64,000 bases of DNA from Rhizopus arrhizus (GCA_024220505.1 JAKZZE010000004.1:620001-684000), one strand, 5' to 3'. Counted from the stretch's first letter, positions 10,815-22,609 are shown. Numbers and translations: made by a program. Notes: a model not told the origin generated them from the letters alone.

Positions 10815-12377
10815 ATGTCCGATGTGCCAATTCAAAAGAGCCAGTGTAACTTTTTTTTTCTATTCCATTTTTTATTATTTTTGTACATGTTGCTTTCATT
10901 GAATTGGGCAGTGATAATAACATGTTTTATTAATACTGCCTTAGCTTCAGATTTATATTGTATTTATCATCACACAAATTCTTCTTTGAGGAATTGTAAA
11001 AAATTTCCTACTCGACCTATATCATCATTAGCTACAAACAGTAATGCTTCAACAATAACCCAAAATTATGATATGACATTTGATTTGAATTGTAATGCAA
11101 GTGAAAATGTATGTAGTGGTGTACGAACAACATTAAAGGCAGCAACCGAGATTATATCTTCCGTATTTCAGTTTGAAAGCTCATTGATTGTCAATGCAAC
11201 TTATAGCTCTTTTCGTTTATCTTCAAATACTCATCATCCTGAAAACGCCATGGCTGCCATTGGACAATCCTTTCCGACCATATCTTATATCATGACAGAT
11301 AAATCAGATAATATGACTAGAATGTATCCTCAGGCATTATTAAAGCAATTTACTAATTTGCCTGTGAAACCCAACTGGGCTCATTATGACATTAACGCAC
11401 AATTCAACAGTGACGTTAACTGGTACTTTATTGTAAGTTCTCATTTGTATACTTAATTATATATATTTACACATTAAGTATAGAATGATCCTCATTCAAT
11501 CGAGGATGATCAGATCGACTTTTTAAGAAATGTCATTCATGAACTAATTCATGGTCTTGGTTTCATGTCTTCGTGGTCCGACAATCTCTATAAAAGTTTT
11601 GCACCACTTGTTGACGATCTCAATCATTTTATAACGCCAATGCTACTTTCTGCCATTAACCAAAATCCAGTCTTTAGCAACTATGCTTCACCCTTTCCTT
11701 TTTGGGGATTTCTTGAATTTCCTTTTGACAAATTAATCCATACGAGTGATATGCAGCCTCTCTCTGCCATCACTACCCAACTCAACAAATTTTATAACTC
11801 CAACATAGTCTTTCAAAGTGCTCTTGACCTAGGCAATGCATGGTATTCCTCTGATGCTTATCGAGCCGCAGCTGATCTTTACCAAAAGACAGTGACAGCC
11901 AAAGACCTGATGATTGCCATTGATGATCAACAAGTTCTTTGGCTCGAGAGTTCGCTCAAACCGTTTAACTCAGGATCTTCTCTCTCTCACGTCGATTCAT
12001 CCTATTATATAAATACAACAGAGTATCTTATGGTCTATATGGCTAATCGAGGTGTGTCCTTGAGTCAACTCGCAAAGACTTTTCCTTCAAGTCCTCTGGG
12101 TCCTAAGCTACTACAAGCCATGGCCGCGCTTGGATATCGTATCAAGGGCCATCAGATGGCGCAACCAAGACTGGAATATTGGAATCCACCGAATGGTTTA
12201 GCTGGATCATCTTCTAATCCTTCTCCTTCTTTGGTTAAGGTCACAGGTGGGCCTGCTCATTCACCCTCTACTTCAACTGTATCTACTACTACTGCATCTT
12301 CATCTTACAAATTCTCGCCTTCTTTGGTGTCTTATACTATTACTATTAGTTTCTTAACTCTACTTTCTGTATTATAA
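10815..12377 (+). CDS. Predicted GPI-anchored HExxH zinc-metalloprotease-like protein
   Basis: Exons 10815-11432 and 11484-12377 (intron of 51 nt, GTAAGT to TATAG, phase 0) encode 503 aa. A hydrophobic signal segment spans about residues 13-44; the internal Met at residue 25 could also be the start. Residues 225-232 read HELIHGLG, the zinc-binding and catalytic motif of gluzincin/metzincin-type proteases. The eleventh position of the metzincin pattern (HExxHxxGxxH/D) is Ser here, so the third ligand must lie elsewhere or be lost. Many NxS/T sites, a Ser/Thr-rich region (about 440-485) and a terminal hydrophobic stretch suggest a glycosylated, GPI-anchored surface protein. Substrate unknown. 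Confident as a gene, moderate for catalytic activity. Confidence 0.8.
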
Positions 12378-13173
12378 ATCCCATTTAATTTATTTGTATA
12401 TTTTATATATAAAAAAGCTTGGCCTTTTCTCCCTTTGTATATAGCAATTTGGTTCAACACTGTCCAAAAAGAACTACGGATTTGATCAATTCCCATTCCT
12501 TCGTTCGTCCGTCCCAAAATACAGTGCTTCTGATGCCATTCTATGAATTTCAACTAATTTGCGCTTTTGTCAAGTTTAATTTACCCCTGCCCTCTTTTTT
12601 CTGTTTGTAGTATCAGTGATCATAATGGCATTCAGTTTGGCTACATGCGTTTTTATTACGACTAAAATCACACAAAAAAAGCTTTGAAAATTTTGTCAGA
12701 AGGCACAAAAAAACGCATTGATAATAGCAGACAATTCAGTCGTGTAGGTCAAAATTAGATCAATTTTAGAAGGTCAAATGCTTACCAGTCTCCGTTATCG
12801 TTCTACTTTATCCATATTTAATTGTCAAGCGTATTAAAATCTTCTGCAAGAACTCGGCAATGAGCTTCAGTTGTCATCTAAACATTTTAAAAAAAGAGGG
12901 ATAAATTAACTTGATAAAAGCGCAAAATTGGTTATAGTGAATCTGCAGAGTGGCATGGAAAGCACTGTATTTTGAGACAGATGAAAAAAAAGAATGAGAA
13001 TAAAAAACTCTTTCAGCGAATTTTTAAGAAATGAACAAATTAGCTTTTGAAAAAGTGAATGAATCAATGTAAATTACTCTTCTGTGTGGAAATTGAGTGA
13101 TAAAACGATTTCTAAAAACCAGTACAATACAATGATTTTCGTGACTTTTTATGCAAACACACTTTTTTTTATA
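12378..13173. other. Intergenic region
   Basis: The 3' flank of the HExxH gene and 5' flank of the coiled-coil gene. The region has short frames only; none has coding support. Confidence 0.5.
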
Positions 13174-14569
13174 ATGTCCTTTGAAGAAACGTTGCAAAAT
13201 TTAATATACAACTCAAAACGTATCGCTGCTGTTACTTTTGCAGACGATGATTCACCTATTGTTGCAAGTGTATTATCTAAAAAAAGCAAGCTCATAAGAG
13301 AAGCCGATCCACTTGAATCAGCTGTTCATGCAGTCTGTTTTGGCGATGAATCTATTGAATACATGTACATGACTGCATGTTAGATTGATGTATAGAAAAA
13401 AAAACTAATTTCTCAAATTAGTACGTCTCGTTTACCCAACTTGAGTAAGAAATCAAACCCAAAGACGCAAGAAGTTCAAGATGCTTTACAATCACTTGAC
13501 CGATTGAACCGTATTTGGTAAATAGCAATAGTCATTTGCTTTGCATACAAGAACTGACAGAAATCCTTTTAGCAAAGATTCATCTATCCAAAATACGATA
13601 AAGGATTACACTGGAATGATTCAAGAAAGAGAAGATAGTTTAGCTCATTTATATGGACAATACTCTGAGGTAATACATTAGAGCGGCATTTATACCAAGA
13701 CGCTTATGTATAAAAATAGGACGATACAGAAGTGGAAGCTTTAAAAGAAAGAATAAAAATGGAAAAGAACAGAGAAGTTGAAAAGATGCAGGTGATAACA
13801 CACGATGAAGAACTTTATCATCATTTGAAACAGACACTTGAGGTTGTAGAACAAAGACGTAAAGAGATTCAAAAGAGAAAATTGGACCAGAAAGAAAGAT
13901 TGGACAAGCTGAGGATGGAAGACAGAAAGAATATGGATGATAGTCAAGCGATAGAAACATTGCAAAAGAAGATTTCAATTGTAAAGCAAAAAATAAAGGA
14001 ATATGAACTACGGCTCGAATCGCCATCATCACAACCAACAAGAGTTCCTGTGTCAACAAGCGATCGATTCATCCAATTGAACGTTACTCTCAACCAATTA
14101 CAGAGTGAGGATAACAGCAGCATCAGTGGCCATAATGCAAACAAGGAAGGCTTAGTCCAAGTCCTCCAGAATACAGCTAATAAATTAAGAGACATCATAG
14201 ATGATCACAATCGCGTGGAAGCAACAAACCAGAAGACGAATATGTTTATGTGAGAGAAGAAAAAATAAATAAAAAAAAGCGCTAATAAATGATATTAGAC
14301 ATGTGTATGAGCAACTACTGCAGCAATCATCAGCAACAGATAATGCAGCTACTGTGAAAGACGATGCTATAATACAATCAGCTATTTTGAAGAGACTTTT
14401 GAAATTAAAACAAGAACATTTAAACGAATTAACTGAATTTATTAAATCGTTCGCCAAAGAAAACAATCATTTAGATATTAATCATTCTGCAATTTATAAA
14501 CTTGTGGCAACCGGTTTAGTTGTCATTGATCGCAGTGGAAATGAACCTATTGTAAAGCTTATAGAATAA
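13174..14569 (+). CDS. Coiled-coil protein, possibly CENP-K/Sim4-like
   Basis: Five exons: 13174-13364, 13422-13517, 13573-13669, 13720-14249, 14299-14569, giving 394 aa. All introns are 49-57 nt with GT and AG, and phases join cleanly. The ATG at 13174 (MSFEETLQNL) is preceded by an A/T-rich leader. A globular N-terminus (1-100) is followed by a long charged coiled coil (about 115-230, rich in K/E/R), a linker, a second helical region (300-370) and a short C-terminal fold ending GLVVIDRSGNEPIVKLIE. The long coiled coil plus this ending (compare the GIALRHPEDPTRIRLE end of animal CENP-K) hints at the inner-kinetochore CENP-K/Sim4 family, but this rests on weak resemblance. It converges on the aminopeptidase gene with only 5 nt between stop codons. 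Confidence 0.7.
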
Positions 14570-14574
14570 TAAAA

Positions 14575-16353
14575 TTAACGATTAAAAGCTTCATCTCCTC
14601 TTGAGAGCTTCATCAAGTATGAAAGAATACGTTCACCATCTACACGAAGTCCACTATATAGCATGTTTCTTTAGCATCACTTATTTAGTTTTCATTCATT
14701 TACTTATGAGCATATTCATTTGTAATCCATTGTTGAAAACCATTGATTTGAGAAGCAGTGTATTCAGAAAGTTCACGATCCACATACCTTTTTTTTTTAA
14801 AAAAAAAATATTAGTCTACATATTGGTTATAAATCCTCGCTACTTGCATGTCATCAAAATAACTAACTCCAGCAGATTCAATGTGTTCAATCTTGTTGAG
14901 CACTTGCTTGTCATAGAGTTGTCCCCAATGTTTCTCTGCTAATAAATGAGCAATTTTTTTGAGAGGACGCAGTTCGGAATAATCATCAAACATGAAGGGA
15001 TAAATCATTTCACCTGTAAAGTAAATTGGCTTATCCTTATTCTTCAATTGATCTGGTCGCCACTCAAATTCGGTAGCAAAGGGTTCTTCAGAAAGCAAAC
15101 GCTCAGCAGACCAACGACTGGGCGCGCTTTGACAATAGATGGCTTCATGTAAGATGGCATAAATCACGTTAGTATCCCAACTTTGAGCCTCTTGGATGTT
15201 TCGCAATGATCTATAACTTAGGCTGTCAAGACGTTCAAGGTCATCTGAGGCTGATTGAACGAGGTTATGAACCGTTTGATATCCACCTGAACCACCAAAA
15301 GACAAACCTAATTGAAGGAAGCGACGGGGAGATAGGTGACCACCGTTAGGTAAAGTGACTGAATTTGTAGAGAGATATTCAACAATCATTTTCACACGCT
15401 TTACATCGCGAGGGAACTTTTTGTAATATAATTGATTTTTCTTGATCACTCGAGGATACAATGTCCTGTAGACTTCATCAGGTGTGTCAACCAATGGAGG
15501 AACACCACCTGTGATGTAGGCCTTGTGAATCGATTGTGGACTACTCGTGTAGATGATTAAGTAAGAGCAGCATTGGTTGTATCCATCCGACTTACAATAG
15601 GGACATGTAGGTTGCAATACAAAATCCACCAAAGCTTTGGCCTAACAAACTAATACGCTTTTCTTCATTCTCTGATCTACCTTCGGTAAGTTCTTTACGG
15701 ATCCATTCACAATCCTTGATGATACTATCAGCACGAAAATGTGTTAAATAGTCTGCCTTTTCTTTGTCTAATTGAAATGATTTTGATAAAGATTCAGAAG
15801 AAATTTGTGAAGATAGCCCAGTTCCTCTTTGATCTAACAATAAAACTTGGTAACCATTTTCAAAGGCTACTTTAATCCAACCAGAGGAGCCACTGGTTGG
15901 TAAGGCACACTCAAATCCAGGTCCTCCCTGAAACGCGTATATAAGAAGCAGTAATATAATCAAATGTATTCACGTACCTGAAGATATAAAAAGAAGGGCA
16001 TCTTTTTTAAAGCATCAGTTTTATTAGGAGGAACAAGATGACGAACAAAGATTTTTATTTTTGGACTTGTTTGTTCATTGTCATAATCTTTCAATTGAAA
16101 AGTGTTGGTTCTCTCTTTTTTTTATATAAAATAACAAAAAAGTGTATTATTTACCTAAAGGACAATAAAAGTACCTATCGTACACTTTAGCTCCTGGTAT
16201 AAAGAAGGATTCAACCGAACTATCGTCAAGCGGGTGCATATTCAACAAGGAAGAAGAGAAATGTTTTTGTGTGACCAGCCCACGCTTCGAAAATGGTATT
16301 ATACCTCCGCGTAAGAGTGGCTTCATCATTCTCCTGTGATGATGAATTAACAT
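14575..16353 (-). CDS. Prolyl aminopeptidase (proline iminopeptidase), alpha/beta hydrolase
   Basis: Six exons on the minus strand: 16353-16155, 16114-15978, 15927-15596, 15540-14848, 14787-14704, 14653-14575; 507 aa. It removes N-terminal proline from peptides (peptidase S33). Seen: GGPGFE oxyanion segment (about 113-118), DQRGTG (about 144), nucleophile motif GQSFGG with Ser near residue 210, acid region FDDYSELRP, and catalytic His in NEYAHNGLR, which only appears after joining the last two exons. The intron 14788-14847 begins with GC (GCAAGT) and ends with AAG; only this donor restores the family sequence DDMYVD. The first 38 residues are Arg/Ser-rich and lack acidic residues, like a mitochondrial presequence, and Met39 (codon 16239) offers a cytosolic start. 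Intron 16115-16154 is only 40 nt. Confidence 0.9.
14788..14847 (-). other. GC-AG intron of the prolyl aminopeptidase gene
   Basis: On the minus strand the intron starts GCAAGT and ends AAAAAG. Reading-frame continuity and the conserved DDMYVD sequence both require it. The alternative GT sites nearby (GTAGCG, GTAGAC) give the wrong phase. Confidence 0.85.
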
Positions 16354-16365
16354 TTTTCAAACCTG

Positions 16366-16392
16366 AAAAAAAAAAAAAAAAAAAAAAAAAAA
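16366..16392. repeat. Poly(A) tract, 27 nt
   Basis: A run immediately upstream of the aminopeptidase start; a T run in the sense of that gene, as is common in fungal promoters. Confidence 0.9.
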
Positions 16393-17221
16393 CACAAAAA
16401 AGGAAGTTTTTGCTCTTTTCATGATCAAAAGCACGTGATATGCCAGAAAAAAATAAAGGCATCAAACCACTTTGGTAGGGGAAAGCTGCTTTCACTTGCT
16501 TCCAAAACCATTGTAGTCATGATTATGTTTAAAGCTTTCATATCGTGCAATAATTTGAAAAAAAAAAAACATTTAGTAATTTCTTACTCTTCCTTCTATC
16601 TTGAAGTTGACTTTTGAATGAAAATCCCAATAATCTATTACATACATATTGTTAAATAGACATCTGCTAAAAAACTTACCAGTCATTCGTTGATAATCAT
16701 CTACATGTTTTTAAATCTAGCATCTATAACAGCCATGTATTTTACTAACCTTGGCAGTCCTATTCTATTTAGTTCACCAACGAATAAGCCGAGGTTATTT
16801 TAATTGAGGTCTTCTTGTTCCTCATATGTTTTACAAAGGCTTCTCATCCCTTTAAAGTAATTGCATTTATTTAATAAAGTTAAAAAAAATTTGAGACAAT
16901 CATTGGTTTTTAATCTCTCTACTAAGTTATAATGTTATCATCTCCTTATAGAAGTTCTAAAAATATAATACACCCTTGCTCTTTTCTATCTCTTTCATTA
17001 TTACTGTTCCAATACATTTGCTGTCAACATTGAAGTTATAATCATCTGCTGTGGTGAGATTAATTAACTTAGCTCATGATTTGATTATGAAGTTGCTGTT
17101 CATATATCTGAATTCAGGTACAACACAAGTATCAATATAATACATCTAAGTAACACATACAGCTAAAGTACATTACTCAATAATCAAATAAGATGGCCTA
17201 TTACTTTGACAATAATATGTA
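16393..17221. other. AT-rich spacer up to the transposon
   Basis: No coding frame is supported. The TA at 17220-17221 is the left target-site dinucleotide of the Tc1-like element. Confidence 0.5.
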
Positions 17222-17248
17222 CAGTAGGTGAAAAAATATGAGCAACCT
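17222..17248 (+). repeat. Left terminal inverted repeat
   Basis: 27 bp, exact inverse of 18835-18861; abuts the TA at 17220-17221. Confidence 0.95.
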
Positions 17249-17426
17249 CTGTTCGATTTGTCTTCGTATCTTTTTATTTTCGTGTGTACATTCGCCAGAG
17301 CTTTGATATCACACAAACTAATTAAGGCAACAAAGATACATATAATACACTAAAGAGATTGACTGTACTTGAAATACAAGCTTTTTAAAAAGGGAAAGGC
17401 AGCCATAAAAAGCCAATGATGATTTT

Positions 17427-18472
17427 TCAAAATTCGCTATGTTTATTTAATATTTTATATATCTTTCCTTTTGCTTTAATAACTACTTCTACTTTGGCTG
17501 GCATACTATTGATGTACCTCTTGCAAGCATTTGCATTGAGTTTATTTCGCTCTACATCCACAAATTGCTAAAGCTTTCTGACACCTCTTTCTCCGACTTC
17601 ATGTGGTGTCAGATTAAGTTTGACCTGATGCTAAACATGCTTTATATGATTTAAATCCAGACTTTGAGCATACCAATAATTTATATACCTTACACTGATA
17701 CCGCGTACCTATACAGTTATAAATTTTAATTTATATGTTAGGCCACTATTATTCTGAAGGTATACATCAGACGTCTTCAAATGATGGTACTTTATCGTAT
17801 TCATGTAAATAATGCTAAGTATATGAAGATAAGTCGTTGAGTTTATGTTACCATCATAAAGCTGACATGTCTAAACTGGTCCCTGAGTAGCTATGTGACA
17901 GCACATGTTCATCCTACGGCTGCTGTGCTTTACTGTAATGTCGATGTGATGAGGGAGAAAAATGTCATTTTATACTATTCTATGCTACTTTACTCCATCT
18001 GATCACTAGATGCTAATCTTTGCTTCAGCTGAGAACGCTACTGGTCGTCACTCTTGACTTGACTAGTTGCGATGCCTTTTTGCTCAGGTCATCTGCTTTT
18101 TTTCAATGATCCTTTTTTAAAAATGCCTTCTTTTTTCTTAGCACTCGGTGGAAGTTTATGGATCTCAGCGCGTTTACTCCTGAACGATACGTCAGCGAGT
18201 AACCAAACTTACCTAACTCCCTAAATAACTCTTTCGCTATTGTTTGATGACCACTAATAATACACAGCTCGATATAGTGCTTCATGGCATAAGAGACAAT
18301 AGTACGTCTTCCAGCCTGCAGGTGTGAATTTCATGGAAAAAGCTTTCTAGCATATCTTTAAACTGTGTGGGAATGAACGTAATATTTATTTGCGATATCC
18401 TCTGGCTTCATGCTATTTAATGATATATCTTTTATTTCTAGATTGCTTTTCCATTGATATAGATTTAGGCAT
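17427..18472 (-). pseudogene. Tc1/mariner transposase, inactivated
   Basis: Start at 18472 (MPKSIS), end at the TGA at 17427-17429, which would be about 348 codons, the usual Tc1 transposase size. N-terminal helix-turn-helix, a middle region shared with 7248-8137, the third-acid block near 17670 (QSLDLNHIKHV, where relatives have QSPDLNP) and the classic C-terminus INSMPAKVEVVIKAKG (about 17490-17445). A shift follows the first residues, and internal stops (for example directly after NHIKHV) break it. It therefore cannot encode an active enzyme. Confidence 0.85.
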
Positions 18473-18834
18473 GATGATGAAAAGTAGTGGCAGAAATTGA
18501 GCAAAAAAAAGAAACAAAGAGCTCTTGAAGTTGCACTTGCTTTTATATGGATACAATGAGGAACACTCACAGTCCCAAACAAGTACGCTATATAGTCTTC
18601 CAATATGTTCTTTGTTGATTTAAATGTAAACATATGATTACCATACATAATTTAAGCTGGCCGGAAGTCAAATTTTTAAATTCGCATTCTCATCTCTCTC
18701 TCAATTTCCAGTATTACTACATGAGACTTTTACTGTTTCAAGACACATGACCCCAAAAATATATCATGGGAGTCCCAAGCCGGTAGTTGGCATGCACCTT
18801 TTGATATAGCAAAAAAAAAGTCGATTTTGCCAAA

Positions 18835-18861
18835 AGGTTGCTCATATTTTTTCACCTACTG
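18835..18861 (-). repeat. Right terminal inverted repeat
   Basis: 27 bp, exact inverse of 17222-17248; followed by TA at 18862-18863. Confidence 0.95.
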
Positions 18862-18863
18862 TA

Positions 18864-20591
18864 GTTATAAAAAGATCCGAGATAGTCTTACTAAATTTCT
18901 TTGTCTTTATTCTTTTTAATACCTGTTCATTAAACAGTCTCCATTACTGATAACAAGAAATCAATAATCATGAAGATCAGTTTGATTACAATCTTCGCGG
19001 ACAGATTTTAATTCAGCTCATGATACAAGAAACAAAGGTGTGCCTCGGCTTTCTCTTTTTATGCTCTTGTCTTGACCTGGCAGGATTGAAACCACAAATG
19101 GTATAGTATACTTAATTCTTCTTATACAATATATGCTGTCATCGCAATCATCATTTTTTGAGCAAGTCAATGGTTTCATTAGTGCCTATATAAAGTGTTT
19201 AAAGCCGATTTTATCAACATAGCTAGTAACCGTACTTATCATCTACAACAAAAAGCTTCATTATTCTAATAAAAGATTGCTTGCCTAGTTAAGCGCTCTG
19301 TATCTGAATTCAATAAACCAAAATCAAAGAAAATTGTACTTTCATGCATCTGCAAATTTCTTTAATTGGACTTACTTTATTGTAGTTATTAGTTTGTCAG
19401 TAAAATTTTATATTGGAACATCTTATTTGGCTATATGTGTTTGCTTTGGTTGACTGATCTTAATATTGACTTTGTTAAAGACCTTGTTGTTGCATGTTCA
19501 TGTTTGTAATAATTTCTCATGCATATAATCATTGTCTTTCGCCCCATATGAAGCATATGCCTTTATTTTCTTTTTGGTAATAGAAACTTGCTTTAATAAT
19601 CACTATAGGGCATGCAGAAAGTGCATACACTTTTTACATTACACATAGACACTGCGCAGAGTAAAAACAGCGACTTCTTACATTTAAAAGGAGAACACGA
19701 AAATTCTTTAAATTAAATAGTGCGCTTATTTACAAAAGGCGTCTGTTTATGAACAATAGCTGCAAAAGACAAAGAAGGAGGAGAGTGGGTTGTTGGGGGG
19801 AGGTGTAGCTGTTTATAGTGTTTTTTTTGTTTATAGGGGGAATGTAGCTGTACGAGTATATCAAGTTTTTTTTTGCTGAGGATGAAAAATTAAAAAATCT
19901 TTGTACGACTAAGCGAGACTACTTGTATAGTCGAATAAATTAAACAAGTATCCTATCCAATGGCTAAGTATTAGCAATATAAAATTCAGCGTTTTATTTT
20001 ACATCAAAAACGAACTTGTTCTAGGAAGCCGGAGCTCTAATTTTGGTACAAGCACCAGGTAATGCCTCATAGGAGTAACCTCAAAATCATCTGAACTTAT
20101 AAAAGGCAATTAAAACTGTAAAACATTCACGGTGAGGGTCTTGCTTCTTTATAATGATCAAAACATGAGCATTATTATAGAAAAATAAATATAACTAATT
20201 AGCATGAAAGTAAAAAACAAATTTTTTTATAGAAAAGATACTGTAGTTTGATAAGACAGCGCTGTATAATTTTTTTATAAAAGTAAAACATTTGTCATAC
20301 TTTCGGATATAAAAATTACGACTAAAACGCTCACTACAACAAAAAGATCATCTGTTTACAAAGCTAGATCCTTCTATAAAGTGAAACAGAAAAAAAAAAA
20401 GTACACTTTAGAAAAAGGGTTCAAAGTACGCCTTAAGATTCTGTCTTTTTTTTTCTTCTTTTCTACTTTTACTAGATACTAATTCTTCTTTCTTTTTTAA
20501 AGAATTAGTAAAGGCTTTTGCTTGTTAAGGTATTGCTTTAGAATTTATTTTCAATATTTTAGCATGCTTAGGGATTTTTATAGCATAAATA
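18864..20591. other. Long intergenic region
   Basis: About 1.7 kb without a supported gene. A G-rich stretch (about 19785-19850) contains two copies of TGTAGCTGT separated by about 40 nt, and 19600-19670 has a possible old repeat edge (AAAGTGCATACACTTT, a near palindrome). The last 150 nt, with pyrimidine runs, are the likely promoter of the gene at 20592. Confidence 0.4.
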
Positions 20592-21573
20592 ATGGCTACA
20601 CCACATATAGCTCATTTTATTAGTACAGCATTCTGTATAGTGGCATCTATACTTGTAGCTTGTCAAGTCTACAGAAATCCAAATAAATTACGATTATTTG
20701 TATTAATTTACAGCATTTCAGCCTTACCATCTTCCATCCTCAATACCCTCAATTCTGAAAATCAATCCCTAACTAAAGCAAATACCTTGATATTCGTCAT
20801 CTTGAGCGCAATAAAAGTCTCGACCCATTTTCTGATGATTATCTCTGTAGGATCTAAGTTACGGGCAGACAATATGTATTGGAGACATCCACTGGTCTTA
20901 ATTGGCGCCATCTTTTTATTGCTTACTCTCACTGCCCTAATGACGCAAATCATCACGATTGCCCCGCAAACAGTATTTAGTGAGGACAGAGTACTGCTAA
21001 TAAGTTTTGTAATTGGATTAATCTGTGCCATCTTGGCAGACGTTGCTGCTTTTACCTATACTTTTTTACCTCTAATTGAATGGAAAAAGGAAAAAAGATC
21101 AACAGAAGGATTATCAAAGACCACTGCTTTAGGCGTAAGCATTTATATACAAATATGTACAATTAAGTTAATTGTTACTTATAGATTTGGTTTTTGTAAC
21201 TCAATGTACATTTTACATTATACAAGTTATACTATACATTTGGTTTATTTCTTCCGGTAATTGGGATTATTTTACAACACTCTTGGCAATTGACTATGTC
21301 ATTCGTTACATACAATATCTCTTTTACATCTGGCCACCACCTCAAAATTTAATTGATTATTTGGGCACAAAGCTTTTTAGCGCATCTGTTCATTCATCGG
21401 TTGAGATCATAGATCGGCCAACCAATAAATGTAATACGTTCTTGTCCTCAGAAAGATACACAAAGGCAACACACGTTGATTATGAATCTAGAGTCGATGA
21501 CGTGGAAAATAGAATGCCATCTTATGATACCAACAAATATGAAAGTAATGTAACAATTATACGAAATTCTTAA
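20592..21573 (+). CDS. Predicted seven-helix membrane protein, unknown family
   Basis: Exon 1 opens at 20592 (MATPHIAHF) and exon 2 ends at 21573. Hydrophobic helices occur at about residues 9-25, 33-50, 66-87, 98-121, 132-157, 184-203 and 208-230, followed by a hydrophilic C-terminal tail of about 70 residues, so the topology resembles a seven-TM receptor or transporter-like protein. The junction is a problem: the obvious donor at 21135 (GTAAGC) is in the wrong phase for the only good acceptor (TATAG, 21184). A GC donor at 21133 (AG|GCGTAA) restores the frame and gives 309 aa. Otherwise one base has been gained or lost. I do not recognise the family and would not call it a GPCR from this alone. 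Confidence 0.65.
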
Positions 21574-22609
21574 AAGAAATACAAGCATACACAGACTTTC
21601 TTTCAAACATATCAAGCACATCATTACCTTTTGTAAATTATAGCATTAGAGAAAATCAATAAAACGTCATTAAAAATATAGTTAAAAGAGCTTGCGCAAG
21701 CATATAGAATTTTCAAAATAATTTGACATTTTTCACGCTCTTTTTTTTTTTTTAAACACAAAAAGGTTTAAAAGTTACTGTAAATCAACTTTGATTGGTT
21801 GCTTGTAGTAAAAGGGAGGAAAGTTATAAATAGGAACACGAGATTGAGAACATAGCACATATAAAAAAACTTTTTTCTATAAATGTCCTTTAAGGAGAGT
21901 GCGTCTTTTTTTTCTTTCTTTTTTTTTTTAATCCATTATTTCCATACATTAAAAATGAGGCATTTGTTGTTTCGACCCTTTAAAATTATGATTGCAAATT
22001 ATTTTCTCGGTGATAAAAATAAAAAAGAGATTTTTGATATGTCTGCTTACTAAATATGAAACAAAAAATTTATCTCTTAATTTTTTTTTCGGGTTAACTT
22101 TTTCGCAACCAAACTTTCATAAGCTTAAAAGGGATTGATTAAAAAAGCATATAAAATGCCCTGAGGGTCCACCAATGTTTTTTTCTGTTACGTAATACAA
22201 ATGCTTGTACGATGCGCACGTATGTTTTAAACTAAGATCAGGGCGATCGAAACTAGTGTTACATGAATACGATGCTATGTATGCATTGTATCAAATCTTT
22301 TTATTCAATAAAAGAAAGATTTGAGCAAATTAATTTATATGAAAACTACGAATTTTTACATAAATTTTATTGTTGAACCAAGAAAAACAGCCATAGCTTA
22401 AATAGAACGAAAAATTATATATGAGATAGAAAGAGCACAATACTTCGTGATGATAGCTAAAAGACGGTTCTGCTTTTTTCTCATAGACCAAAAAAAAAAA
22501 AAAAAGCAAAATCAATAATTTAGGATTAGCTCGAAAATACGACTTTAAATATAACAAGCAGGAATGTTATTGCAAGCACCAGTTATTTAATTCTTATATC
22601 TTCTTTATC
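21574..22609. other. AT-rich intergenic region
   Basis: Short A/T runs and no coding frame with support on either strand. Confidence 0.45.

Larger units (their letters stand above)
17222..18861 (-). mobile_element. Tc1/mariner element with perfect 27-bp terminal inverted repeats
   Basis: A 1640-bp element. The left end (17222-17248) begins CAGTAGGTG and the right end (18835-18861) is its exact reverse complement over 27 bp. A TA dinucleotide flanks each end (17220-17221 and 18862-18863), the hallmark of Tc1/mariner insertion. It encloses a single minus-strand transposase relic. The identical repeats suggest relatively recent mobility, whereas the transposase is broken, so the element may have been mobilised in trans by another copy. 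A truncated relative lies at 7248-8137. Confidence 0.92.

Noticed and set aside
11433..11483. Possible read-through into the intron of the HExxH gene
   Set aside because: The frame stops within the intron, and splicing restores the zinc motif in frame.
13649..14466. Minus-strand frames opposite the coiled-coil gene
   Set aside because: Shadows of the Lys/Glu-rich coding strand, which reads as Phe/Leu/Ser on the other strand.
21132..21185. A 28-nt intron (GTACAA to TATAG) in the membrane-protein gene
   Set aside because: It restores the frame but is far shorter than the 40-65 nt introns seen elsewhere in the window.
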